DNA of 26,571 nt from a virus, in the IMG/VR virus record IMGVR_UViG_3300046012_000286, positions 1 through 26,571 of that record; one strand, 5' to 3'. Below the pieces are notes generated by a model. The model did not search any database. It saw nothing but the letters and a program-made list of their open reading frames with translations, and had not been told where the DNA came from. The first letter of the stretch is position 1; each line of letters starts with the position of its first letter. The position numbers were made by a program, and so were the translations under genes. Below are positions 1 to 5,528 of this stretch, piece by piece.

Positions 1-719
1 AAGAAATATAGGGCTGGGCGCGCGCTGGATTTAAAACCCCGGGTCGAACTTTCCGACATGTCCGATACGCTGGGATAAAGAGCCCAAGAATTGCGACGAA
101 CGGGACGCCGGGAATGTGTCGGGAATGCCAGGCATATGCGGCTATCGGACGATCATACAATGACTAGTGCTGAGCAGGGCCGAGCAACATAACCGGCATT
201 ATGGTGTAGGCGAATGGCGCGCCGAATAGGCCGGAGAATGGGGCACGAGGCATCGATCTCCATCAAGTTGGGGTAGGCTAAGTTGGCTGTGCCGACTGTC
301 GCCCTGAGCAGGTGTGGGCAGGTGGGGAAGGGCGTTTGTGGCGTGGTGTGTGTGGCCGTGTAGGAGGAACGCGCGCGTGGCTGCGGTTGGCCGAATGGGG
401 GAGGTGTGGGTTGGCCGATCGTATGGTTTTGCAAGTTTGCTGGCTTTGGGGCTTGACGGGGTGAGCGTGGGAGGGGATTGTTTGGCCGGTACCGCTAAGC
501 ACGACGGATTGCCGGATGGTTTCGGTGGATCGGTAAGGCTGCGGGATGAGGGTTCGTTGACAATCGCAGAGTGGATCGCCCTGAGGATGCCGCGAGGCTT
601 TCGATTGGCCGCGTGTGGCACGGAGTGTTCCGGCGTTGACTTGTCCGCTGTTGAGCTGAACCGTGTACGTGTTGGCCGTGGCTCGGTTGGTTAGGGGCGT
701 TGTTTTCTCCCTTTGATCT
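1..719. other. Left-edge region without a convincing gene
   Basis: I see no gene here that I would defend. The longest rightward frame (314-694, GTG start) has no clear ribosome binding site, a Gly/Arg/Val/Trp-heavy composition and no recognisable motif. The leftward frames are Pro/His/Thr-rich, as expected of antisense shadows. A -10-like TACAAT occurs at 156-161 but has no matching -35 element at normal spacing. The heptamer TTGGCCG recurs about five times between 380 and 690 at irregular spacing. The region may hold the promoter for the rightward small-gene block, or a decayed gene, but neither can be shown. Confidence 0.5.
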
Positions 720-786
720 CTTAACGGAGATCATGGGAGCATCGATAGTCATTTGTGGTTATGGGTGCTCTCACATGTCCGTTAAG
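720..786 (+). promoter_or_regulatory. Three-tier intergenic stem-loop, copy 1
   Basis: Outer stem 720-728 with 778-786 is 9 perfect pairs (CTTAACGGA/TCCGTTAAG), extended by CATG/CATG (732-735 with 774-777). Middle stem 737-743 with 764-770 is 7 pairs. Apical stem 745-751 with 756-762 is 7 pairs around a TTTG loop. Its primary sequence is quite unlike the later copies, but the architecture is the same. A GAGAGGCGAGG ribosome binding site and the start of the first gene follow directly. Confidence 0.7.
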
Positions 787-802
787 CGAGAGGCGAGGTT
801 TG

Positions 803-1207
803 ATGATGAGCAGTGTTGAGGTTCGTTCGCCGCGTGAGATTGCCGCCGATTTGAAGGGCCGTCCGCATGCTGTTTCTCGGCTGTTGCTCGGTGGTGGCAC
901 GACTCAGTATCGGGCGGAGTTCGCGGCCGATTTTATGGGTTTGGTGCGCGAGTTTTTGAATGCGCCGCGTGAGTTGGTGGCGGATTTGGATGCCGATGAG
1001 ATGCCATGGAACGGGGCGGATTGGGTCCCGTTGCGGCGTGCGGTTGACCATTTTGACGATTTCAGCGATAGGTATGCCGCGTGGCGTGATTGTTGGGATG
1101 TTGTGCCAGCGGATCGGTTTGCGTATTCGGCGCAGCGGATGATTGAGATTGCGTGTGAGGTTGCGTTTATGTTGCGTACGTCGGAGGGGTTGGGGTATTG
1201 GGCGTGA
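803..1207 (+). CDS. Hypothetical phage protein, 134 aa
   Basis: I do not recognise this family. The frame is open from 755, but translation from there would run through the apical half of the stem-loop at 720-786. I therefore take the ATG at 803 (or the adjacent one at 806), which sits after GAGAGGCGAGG. The protein is acidic and soluble, with amphipathic helical stretches and many Trp/Arg/Asp residues. There is no signal peptide, membrane segment or metal-binding motif. The codons are strongly G/T-ending, like the rest of the 800-4350 block. It is the first gene of the rightward small-gene array, and the next stem-loop begins four bases after its stop. Function unknown. Confidence 0.75.
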   Translation: MMSSVEVRSPREIAADLKGRPHAVSRLLLGGGTTQYRAEFAADFMGLVREFLNAPRELVADLDADEMPWNGADWVPLRRAVDHFDDFSDRYAAWRDCWDVVPADRFAYSAQRMIEIACEVAFMLRTSEGLGYWA

Positions 1208-1210
1208 TTG

Positions 1211-1265
1211 ATTGAATGGTTTGTGTCATGCACACGATGGGTGTGTGTGGCGCTGAACATTCAAT
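1211..1265 (+). promoter_or_regulatory. Three-tier intergenic stem-loop, copy 2
   Basis: Outer stem 1211-1218 with 1258-1265 is 8 perfect pairs (ATTGAATG/CATTCAAT). An internal loop of GTTT against TGAA follows. Middle stem 1223-1228 with 1248-1253 is GTGTCA/TGGCGC, including two G-U pairs. Apical stem 1230-1235 with 1241-1246 is GCACAC/GTGTGT. The ribosome binding site GGGAGAG of the next gene begins three bases downstream. Confidence 0.8.
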
Positions 1266-1278
1266 TTGGGAGAGTGAG

Positions 1279-1542
1279 ATGATGGAAGGTTCGGCGGTTT
1301 TCATCGGCGATTGGCTGACTGTGCCTCGCGAGTTTAGCGGTCGGGTGGTGTCGCGGAACGGTGATGGTTGGTTTCTGCGAGACAAGGGTGGCGAGGTTGC
1401 CGGTCCGTGGGATGCTAGTGAGCTTTCCGATGATTCTCGGTGGTGCACGAATTGTTGTGAAGATGAGCAGGATCATTGCGGGGGCTGCGGTATTTGTTTC
1501 GGTCAGGAGTGCCCGAATTGGTGTGAGGATGACGTTTTGTGA
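1279..1542 (+). CDS. Small cysteine-rich protein, 87 aa
   Basis: The start is the ATG at 1279 (or 1282), six bases after GGGAG. The frame is open upstream to 1216 through the stem-loop, which I read as fortuitous. Residues 1-50 look like a small beta-rich domain. The C-terminal 32 residues hold eight cysteines (56, 59, 60, 67, 70, 73, 78, 82) in CxxCC, CxxCxxC and CxxxC spacing, together with many acidic residues. That pattern suggests binding of one or two zinc ions, or an iron-sulphur or disulphide-rich fold. I know no named family with this spacing. Its TGA stop at 1540 forms the first three bases of the next stem-loop. Function unknown. Confidence 0.8.
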   Translation: MMEGSAVFIGDWLTVPREFSGRVVSRNGDGWFLRDKGGEVAGPWDASELSDDSRWCTNCCEDEQDHCGGCGICFGQECPNWCEDDVL

Positions 1543-1593
1543 ATGGTTTTGGTCATTGACAAGCGTTGCTTGTCTTTGGCCATGGCACATTCA
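1540..1593 (+). promoter_or_regulatory. Three-tier intergenic stem-loop, copy 3
   Basis: Outer stem 1540-1545 with 1588-1593 is TGAATG/CATTCA, and the TGA is the stop codon of the preceding gene. The upstream internal loop is GTTTT. Middle stem 1551-1555 with 1577-1581 is GGTCA/TGGCC. Apical stem 1558-1564 with 1568-1574 is GACAAGC/GCTTGTC, seven perfect pairs around a GTT loop. The next gene's GGGGAG follows at 1600. Confidence 0.85.
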
Positions 1594-1612
1594 ATGATTG
1601 GGGAGAATGGCT

Positions 1613-2173
1613 ATGGATGTTGTGAATATCACTGCGCTTCTGCGGTCTAAGAGAAATTTCTTGGATTCGTGGGAGGCGACCATGGTCGACGGTAACAATA
1701 AGTATTTTACGGTTGTTATTGTTGACATGGCGCGTGGTGAGATTGTGAACACGGTTGCGACTATTCGCGTGTATCAGAACGGGGCGGGTAGTTGCCGTGT
1801 TCTAAAGCATGCGCCGGGTGGGCCGGATGAGGTTCATACTACCGAGGATTTTGACGCGGCTCTTGCATTGGTCGCCAGAAAGCCCATGTGTGCGTGTGGT
1901 GTTCCGAGTCGTGCGAATTGGTTTGTGCATGCGATCATCGGGAAGAATGTTCCGGGTGGTACTAAGACGGAATACACGGACATGTATGTGTGTGATGCGC
2001 ATTTCCCGACGATTCTTGACGATGGCGAGAATGCCGACCCCGATCGCTGCACGCTGCTTACGGAGGCAGATGAGGATTGGGAAAACTTGGCTCTCGCGGT
2101 GTGTGGCATGTTTGAGTTTGACAAGGCGGACGAGTGGGAGGTGTTGAAAGCGGAGGTGACACATATTCGCTGA
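1613..2173 (+). CDS. Hypothetical phage protein with Cys/His cluster, 186 aa
   Basis: The frame begins at a TTG at 1598, but the ATG at 1613 is the better start, seven bases after GGGGAG. The N-terminal half (residues 1-75) is predicted beta-rich. Around residue 95 there is a CxCG motif, and about 40 residues later a CDxH motif. This pairing is seen in small zinc-binding phage proteins, so zinc binding is plausible. The C-terminal third is acidic and helical. No catalytic signature is visible. Its TGA stop (2171-2173) is also the first three bases of the next stem-loop. Function unknown. Confidence 0.8.
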   Translation: MDVVNITALLRSKRNFLDSWEATMVDGNNKYFTVVIVDMARGEIVNTVATIRVYQNGAGSCRVLKHAPGGPDEVHTTEDFDAALALVARKPMCACGVPSRANWFVHAIIGKNVPGGTKTEYTDMYVCDAHFPTILDDGENADPDRCTLLTEADEDWENLALAVCGMFEFDKADEWEVLKAEVTHIR

Positions 2174-2220
2174 ATGGTTTTGCATCATGCACACATTGTG
2201 TGTGTGGTGTTCGGCATTCA
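2171..2220 (+). promoter_or_regulatory. Three-tier intergenic stem-loop, copy 4
   Basis: Outer stem 2171-2176 with 2215-2220 is TGAATG/CATTCA and again contains the preceding stop codon. The internal loop is GTTTT. Middle stem 2182-2187 with 2205-2210 is GCATCA/TGGTGT, with G-U pairs. Apical stem 2189-2194 with 2198-2203 is GCACAC/GTGTGT around an ATT loop. GGGAG at 2230-2234 follows. Confidence 0.85.
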
Positions 2221-2241
2221 GAACAGAATGGGAGAATGAAA

Positions 2242-2574
2242 GTGGCTAATGGGCGTACCGACTGGTACAAGGTGTCAGGCGATTTGATCACCGAGCTTAA
2301 TGCTTTGATGCACAAGCGTGGCATCATCGGCGAGGATGAGCGTTTCTGGTTGTCTGAGATTCCGCTTGTGGGAGCCGTCGGGTCTGAATGGTGCCTGAAG
2401 TTGGAACGTGGCCATGGGCGTCATGCGGAGATGGTTCGTTCATCGCCGAGGATTTCCACGGACCATGTTCGAGCTGTTTTGTGGCTACAGGGGTATGTGG
2501 CCGCGTGTTATCACTTGTTGGGTGATACGGCGGGTCACGAGTTTTTGCGCCCCAATGCAAAGGTAGGAGAGTAA
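2242..2574 (+). CDS. Hypothetical phage protein, 110 aa
   Basis: The frame is open from 2134. An ATG at 2236 lies only one base from the GGGAG box, whereas the GTG at 2242 has seven-base spacing, so I choose GTG. The protein is predicted mostly helical, with a hydrophobic C-terminal helix (around residues 75-95) that is too polar for a clear membrane segment. No known motif is visible. The next gene starts four bases after this stop, without a stem-loop between them, so those two are probably translated as a pair. Function unknown. Confidence 0.75.
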   Translation: MANGRTDWYKVSGDLITELNALMHKRGIIGEDERFWLSEIPLVGAVGSEWCLKLERGHGRHAEMVRSSPRISTDHVRAVLWLQGYVAACYHLLGDTAGHEFLRPNAKVGE

Positions 2575-2577
2575 GAG

Positions 2578-2790
2578 ATGGTTAGTGAGCGCGGGTATTA
2601 CGTCACCTATCCGGGGAGTCTGTCGAATCCGTCAAGGCTGTTTCGGGTGGTGAATTTTGAGGATTGGCTCACCTGGTTTAACGCTCCGACACATCGGCGG
2701 TTTCTGTTTCCGGTACATCCGGTGAGTGAGCACAAAACGTTTGCCGAGGCGGATGCGGCCTGCAATGTGTTGAATGGTGTCAAGGTCTGA
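2578..2790 (+). CDS. Small hypothetical protein, 70 aa
   Basis: The ATG at 2578 has a good ribosome binding site (GGTAGGAGAG) that lies in the end of the preceding gene, suggesting translational coupling. The protein is rich in aromatic residues and Pro and probably forms one small alpha/beta domain. A short stretch inside the gene near 2771 (TGAATGGTGTC) resembles the upstream arm of the intergenic stem-loops but has no partner arm. The stop lies inside the next stem-loop. Function unknown. Confidence 0.75.
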   Translation: MVSERGYYVTYPGSLSNPSRLFRVVNFEDWLTWFNAPTHRRFLFPVHPVSEHKTFAEADAACNVLNGVKV

Positions 2791-2842
2791 ATGGTTTTCA
2801 TCATAGGCAAGCCCTGGTTTGTCTGTGGTGATGAACATTTAG
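2787..2842 (+). promoter_or_regulatory. Three-tier intergenic stem-loop, copy 5
   Basis: Outer stem 2787-2793 with 2836-2842 is CTGAATG/CATTTAG, where one G-C pair of other copies has become G-U. The internal loop is GTTTT against ATGAA. Middle stem 2799-2803 with 2826-2830 is CATCA/TGGTG. Apical stem 2805-2812 with 2817-2824 is eight pairs around CCTG. The ribosome binding site GGGGAGAGAG follows at 2847. Confidence 0.85.
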
Positions 2843-2858
2843 TTTGGGGAGAGAGATT

Positions 2859-3167
2859 ATGTCTGTTGAGGTTGACTATGCCGCGTATTATCGGCGGTTG
2901 CTTGACGAGATGACCGATGTCCAAAAGGCGCGTGTGAAGGTGTTGCGGCATGAGGCAATCGGCTATGTGTGGGGTTGGCAGGATGCTAGAGGCGAAAAGG
3001 ACACTGGCGTGTCGCTCGATTTCGGGTATGCGTATGGTGCTCATGCTGCCGAGTACGCATTGGAACTGTTCGGCTGGCGTATGTCGCCTAGCGCGGCGTG
3101 GAAGTGTTGGCAAAAGGTTGGCCGTATCGAACGGGATTTCGGCGACGCTAAAGAGGAGAAGAACTGA
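2859..3167 (+). CDS. Hypothetical phage protein, 102 aa
   Basis: The ATG at 2859 has GGGGAGAGAG in ideal position, and this start leaves the stem-loop untranslated. The protein is mainly helical, with a Tyr/Trp-rich core and a basic C-terminal end. It has no cysteine cluster and no membrane segment. I do not recognise it. Its stop codon overlaps the next start by one base (TGATG at 3165-3169), so the next gene is translationally coupled to it. Function unknown. Confidence 0.8.
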   Translation: MSVEVDYAAYYRRLLDEMTDVQKARVKVLRHEAIGYVWGWQDARGEKDTGVSLDFGYAYGAHAAEYALELFGWRMSPSAAWKCWQKVGRIERDFGDAKEEKN

Positions 3168-3328
3168 TGGACCCTAACGAGGCGTTGAAGCGTCTACGTC
3201 TGATGATGGACTGGGATTGGTCCGAAGACGACATGGACGAGGTGAAGGAACTTTTTAACGGTCTTGACGAGTGGATTTCCAAGGGCGGGTTTCTGCCGAC
3301 GTCTTGGAACGCGGAAAGGGCAGTGTAA
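3167..3328 (+). CDS. Small 'MDPNE' family protein, 53 aa (first of tandem pair)
   Basis: This short gene starts at the ATG at 3167, overlapping the previous stop by one base, and ends at the TAA at 3326-3328. It opens with MDPNE and ends with LDEWISKGGFLPTSW, both shared with the protein encoded immediately downstream. The rest is an acidic helix. Similar MDPNE...LDEWL..GG.LP..W proteins are, as I recall, common in actinophages, with no known function. The 1-base overlaps at both ends (TGATG upstream, TAATG downstream) imply coupled translation. It is shorter than its paralogue because the middle segment is reduced. Confidence 0.8.
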   Translation: MDPNEALKRLRLMMDWDWSEDDMDEVKELFNGLDEWISKGGFLPTSWNAERAV

Positions 3329-3537
3329 TGGACCCTAACGAGAATTTGAGGCAGATCCGGGCGGCAGTCACCGGCTACTACGACGGACCGCTCACATCGG
3401 ATGAGGCTGTTGAAGCGTTGGCGCCGTTGGCTCAGGCGTTGGATGAATGGCTGTCTAAAGGTGGAGCTTTGCCGCACGACTGGCAGAACTGTGTACGGTG
3501 CGAGAATTGCCGCAGGGATAAGACGCACGGAATCTGA
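3328..3537 (+). CDS. Small 'MDPNE' family protein, 69 aa (second of tandem pair)
   Basis: The ATG at 3328 overlaps the preceding TAA (TAATG). The frame is open further upstream, but this is the only start that lines up with the paralogue just before it. It shares MDPNE at the start and LDEWLSKGGALPHDW near the end, and adds a C-terminal tail with a CxxCxxC pattern (residues about 56-62) that the 53-aa copy lacks. This is a clear local duplication with divergence. The predicted structure is a helical hairpin. Its stop codon lies inside the next stem-loop. Function unknown. Confidence 0.8.
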   Translation: MDPNENLRQIRAAVTGYYDGPLTSDEAVEALAPLAQALDEWLSKGGALPHDWQNCVRCENCRRDKTHGI

Positions 3538-3587
3538 ATGGTTTTGATGGTCGGCAACTTCGGTTGTCGTCTGTCATGGCAATTCAG
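3534..3587 (+). promoter_or_regulatory. Three-tier intergenic stem-loop, copy 6
   Basis: Outer stem 3534-3539 with 3582-3587 is CTGAAT/ATTCAG and includes the preceding stop codon. The internal loop begins GTTTT. Middle stem 3546-3550 with 3571-3575 is GATGG/CTGTC. Apical stem 3552-3558 with 3563-3569 is CGGCAAC/GTTGTCG, closed by a stable TTCG tetraloop. AGGGAGAG follows at 3594. Confidence 0.85.
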
Positions 3588-3606
3588 CCAGATAGGGAGA
3601 GCGCAA

Positions 3607-3879
3607 ATGAATCTCTGGAAGACACAAGCAATGTGGGAAGAGAAACGGAAAGGCATCGTTGTAGGTTCGATCGTGCGTGTCGACACTCTCAGCGAAGGCC
3701 CGTGGATTGGCCGTGTCACCCACGTCCACACTGAGCAGATCCAATACGTGGGTGGTACAGACTTCCGGCCTAACGGCATTCTGCGTGTGGAGGTGACTGA
3801 TCCTTTGGCGTCGCCTAAGAAGGTTGGCGAGTTTTGGGATGTCGGTACGATTGTCTGCTATCCGCAAGCCGACGACTGA
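3607..3879 (+). CDS. Hypothetical small beta-barrel-like protein, 90 aa
   Basis: The ATG at 3607 follows AGGGAGAG at good distance. The frame is open back to 3538 through the stem-loop, but I take that as chance. After a short helical N-terminus, residues 18-85 alternate hydrophobic and polar residues with Gly turns (GSIVRV, WIGRVTHV, ILRVEVTD), as in small SH3- or KOW-like beta barrels. This fold assignment is inference only. There is no catalytic motif. Function unknown. Confidence 0.75.
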   Translation: MNLWKTQAMWEEKRKGIVVGSIVRVDTLSEGPWIGRVTHVHTEQIQYVGGTDFRPNGILRVEVTDPLASPKKVGEFWDVGTIVCYPQADD

Positions 3880-3890
3880 GCCAGCAACGA

Positions 3891-3947
3891 TTGAACCGCT
3901 TTGATCGTAGGCAAGCCAATGGTTTGTCTACGGTCACGGCGGCTCAA
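3891..3947 (+). promoter_or_regulatory. Three-tier intergenic stem-loop, copy 7
   Basis: The middle and apical stems merge into one 15-pair helix, 3903-3917 with 3921-3935, closed by an AAT loop. The outer stem is 3891-3899 with 3939-3947 (TTGA/TCAA plus CCGC/GCGG, with one A/C mismatch). The TGAATGG sequence of other copies is replaced on both arms, which keeps pairing. A GGGGGAGAAGG ribosome binding site follows at 3964, spaced further away than in other copies. Confidence 0.8.
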
Positions 3948-3983
3948 ATTGTTTGGGTTGGCCGGGGGAGAAGGGCGCCACAC

Positions 3984-4184
3984 ATGGAACGAACCAATCT
4001 CGTTGTCTACTGGCGTCCAGCCGGATTCACGGGACTCATGCCGGTAACCGTTATCACGACGATGGCGGAAACACGGCAAGCCCTGGTGGATGTCGCAAGC
4101 GGTCTGGCTAAGCGAACGAGCACCAGTCACCGTATTTGCGTCTCATATGATCGGCTGGTTATCAAAAGTGAGGTGAGCGTATGA
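3984..4184 (+). CDS. Small hypothetical protein, 66 aa
   Basis: The ATG at 3984 is chosen because it follows GGGGGAGAAGGG, while earlier in-frame starts would translate through stem-loop copy 7. The protein is basic and predicted alpha/beta, with a conserved-looking helix around residues 28-45. No motif is recognisable. Its stop overlaps the next start as ATGA at 4181-4184, so the zinc-ribbon protein behind it is coupled. Function unknown. Confidence 0.7.
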   Translation: MERTNLVVYWRPAGFTGLMPVTVITTMAETRQALVDVASGLAKRTSTSHRICVSYDRLVIKSEVSV

Positions 4185-4354
4185 CTGTTTCCCCAAAGAC
4201 GGGGGACACTGCGATCTGTGCGAAGTGTGGTGAGGAACTGTTGTGGAATTCGATTACCAGCCAATGGGTGTTGCGTGATCCGGGTTTCAAGTTTCCGGGC
4301 GCGGTTTGCCGGGAGGGAGGTGATCACATTCCGAGGAAGCCTGGTAAGAGGTAG
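4181..4354 (+). CDS. Small zinc-ribbon-like protein, 57 aa
   Basis: It starts at the ATG of an ATGA overlap (4181) and ends at the TAG at 4352. A CxxC knuckle (Cys13, Cys16, in ICAKCGEEL) and a distal Cys43 with His49 suggest a single zinc-binding site. The basic C-terminal tail (RKPGKR) would suit nucleic-acid binding, but that is inference. Proteins of this size and pattern are frequent in actinophage early regions and are generally unannotated. The tRNA-like element begins 17 bases after the stop. Confidence 0.8.
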   Translation: MTVSPKTGDTAICAKCGEELLWNSITSQWVLRDPGFKFPGAVCREGGDHIPRKPGKR

Positions 4355-4371
4355 GTAGGTGGTACGGGGGA

Positions 4372-4422
4372 GCGCCGGTCGGCCGTTGGGGCTGTTGTTG
4401 GGGTTCGATTCCCCCCGGCGCA
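4372..4422 (+). ncRNA. Compact tRNA-like fold (51 nt), not a complete tRNA
   Basis: A perfect 7-pair acceptor-like stem joins 4372-4378 (GCGCCGG) to 4415-4421 (CCGGCGC) and is followed by A4422 in the discriminator position. Stacked directly on it, as in tRNA, is a T-arm: GGGG, the seven-base loop TTCGATT (4404-4410), CCCC. GGGGTTCGATTCCCC is the classical tRNA B-box pattern. Only 21 bases lie between the acceptor and the T-arm, enough for one 5-pair hairpin (4380-4384 with 4390-4394), so a D-arm or anticodon arm is missing and no anticodon can be assigned. No CCA follows. It could be a tRNA deletion remnant or a structured leader for the gene at 4446. Confidence 0.5.
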
Positions 4423-4445
4423 CGCAAATATTGAAGGAGGAAAAT

Positions 4446-4646
4446 ATGGGTGACCGTCAGACGGTAAGTTTCCGCACCAGCCCCGACCTGTGGCGGGAAG
4501 TGAAGACCACATGTGCACAGGAGGGAATCAAAATCAATGATTGGATGAACGCTGCCATGGAAGAAAAACTTGCCCGTGAGCAGGAAGAACGCATGGCGAG
4601 ACTTCTTGGCAATTCGCAGCTTGACATTCCGCAAACCGAAAGCTAG
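4446..4646 (+). CDS. Ribbon-helix-helix DNA-binding protein, 66 aa
   Basis: The ATG at 4446 has a strong AAGGAGG Shine-Dalgarno site. The frame is open back to 4359 but would cross the tRNA-like fold. Residues 5-10 (TVSFRT) form a beta strand and are followed by two helices (PDLWREVKTTCAQEG, then INDWMNAAMEEKLARE), the Arc/CopG/MetJ arrangement. Such proteins bind DNA as dimers through the paired strands and often act as autoregulators or plasmid- and phage-encoded repressors. It is the only clear specific-regulator fold in this block and precedes the Lsr2-like gene. The operator is unknown. Confidence 0.8.
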   Translation: MGDRQTVSFRTSPDLWREVKTTCAQEGIKINDWMNAAMEEKLAREQEERMARLLGNSQLDIPQTES

Positions 4647-4708
4647 ATTCGTTCCACTGCGTTAAACCCCCCGCACAACAAACAACCGCACCGAGGGAGA
4701 TTCACAAA

Positions 4709-5335
4709 ATGGCAAAGCGTACCGTACTCATCGTCGACGACCTGTCCGGCGTAGCCACCCCGGAAGAGGAATTGAAGGAAATTGAGTACGCTCACCCGGT
4801 GAACGGCAAGACGTACCTTCTCCTCACCACCGACGAAAACTTCGCCAAGTTCCTGATCAAGGTTACCAAAGAGACGGACAAGATGGAGGGGATTCGCAAC
4901 CAGGCATTCGAGGCTTTCGAGGAGACGCGCAAGGCTGCCAGTGAGGTTTACGACGCTGCGATCGCCGCTGCGGCTGAGGAACGGAAGAAGCTCACCTTGG
5001 ACCTTGGCGCACCTGTAGAGGCGGCAATTGCCAAGGCTGCCAAGGGTTACGCCGATTGGGAAGAGAAGCGCATGCCTGCCCGTGGTGGCCGTGCGTCTGG
5101 TTCCGGTGATCCTGAGCGTGCCCGTGAAATCGCGATCGGCAAGGCCCGTGCGGCATTCGTTCAGTCTGACGCGGCGTACGACATCGGCGGCTCTCAGATG
5201 CGCGCCTACATCAAGCAGCGGCGGTTGAAGCCCAAGGGCCGGATGAACAACGTTCTGGCTGACTGGCTGGACACGCCGGAGATCCGCGCCATGTGGTACC
5301 CGGCCGAGTTGGACTCTCAGCCCTCGCTCGTCTAG
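4709..5335 (+). CDS. Lsr2-like nucleoid-associated protein, 208 aa
   Basis: Residues 1-60 (MAKRTVLIVDDLSG, then a VNGKTYLLLTTDENFAKFL segment) match the Lsr2 N-terminal dimerisation/oligomerisation domain in its beta strands and following helix. The C-terminus, about residues 170-205, resembles the Lsr2 DNA-binding helix pair, with KGR in place of the AT-hook-like RGR loop. Between them lies a long Ala/Glu/Lys-rich helical insert (residues 60-165), which makes it almost twice the length of host Lsr2. Lsr2 proteins silence AT-rich foreign DNA in actinobacteria. Phage copies may mimic or antagonise host Lsr2, or organise phage DNA. The start has GAGGGAG upstream. It is the last gene before a strong terminator. 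Confidence 0.8.
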   Translation: MAKRTVLIVDDLSGVATPEEELKEIEYAHPVNGKTYLLLTTDENFAKFLIKVTKETDKMEGIRNQAFEAFEETRKAASEVYDAAIAAAAEERKKLTLDLGAPVEAAIAKAAKGYADWEEKRMPARGGRASGSGDPERAREIAIGKARAAFVQSDAAYDIGGSQMRAYIKQRRLKPKGRMNNVLADWLDTPEIRAMWYPAELDSQPSLV

Positions 5336-5360
5336 CCCCTACCCCGTACCACCCCACATA

Positions 5361-5399
5361 AAGAAAAGGCCCTAGGTGAAGCTCCTAGGGCCTTTTCTT
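5361..5399 (+). terminator. Strong bidirectional intrinsic terminator
   Basis: A 16-pair perfect stem (5361-5376 with 5384-5399) surrounds a 7-base loop. The outer part is AAGAAAAGG/CCTTTTCTT, which gives a U-rich tail in both directions. It closes the rightward block that ends with the Lsr2-like gene. Confidence 0.92.
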
Positions 5400-5528
5400 G
5401 TGCCCTTCTGCCTACCGCTTCAACACCCCGGGTATGCGGAACCTGGTTGTCTACGTGCGGTCGGAACCGGCAGCTACAGGGGGACGTCCCTGCAAGGCAC
5501 ACACGGACAGTACCGCCAGCTCCCCCGG

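Noticed and set aside
380-690. TTGGCCG heptamer repeats as iterons or operators
   Set aside because: The spacing is irregular and the flanks are not conserved. The heptamer also occurs inside coding sequence further right, so it fits local composition.
314-694. Rightward 126-aa frame at the left edge
   Set aside because: There is no ribosome binding site and no motif, and the composition is skewed. Kept only as a note under the 1-719 region.
2607-3113. Leftward 168-aa frame
   Set aside because: It is antisense to two rightward genes and a stem-loop, starts without a ribosome binding site, and has shadow-like composition.
4347-4423. Complete tRNA gene
   Set aside because: Extending 5' to full tRNA length finds no acceptor partner. 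The only partner for the 3' acceptor strand is at 4372-4378, which leaves room for one arm only and no anticodon loop.
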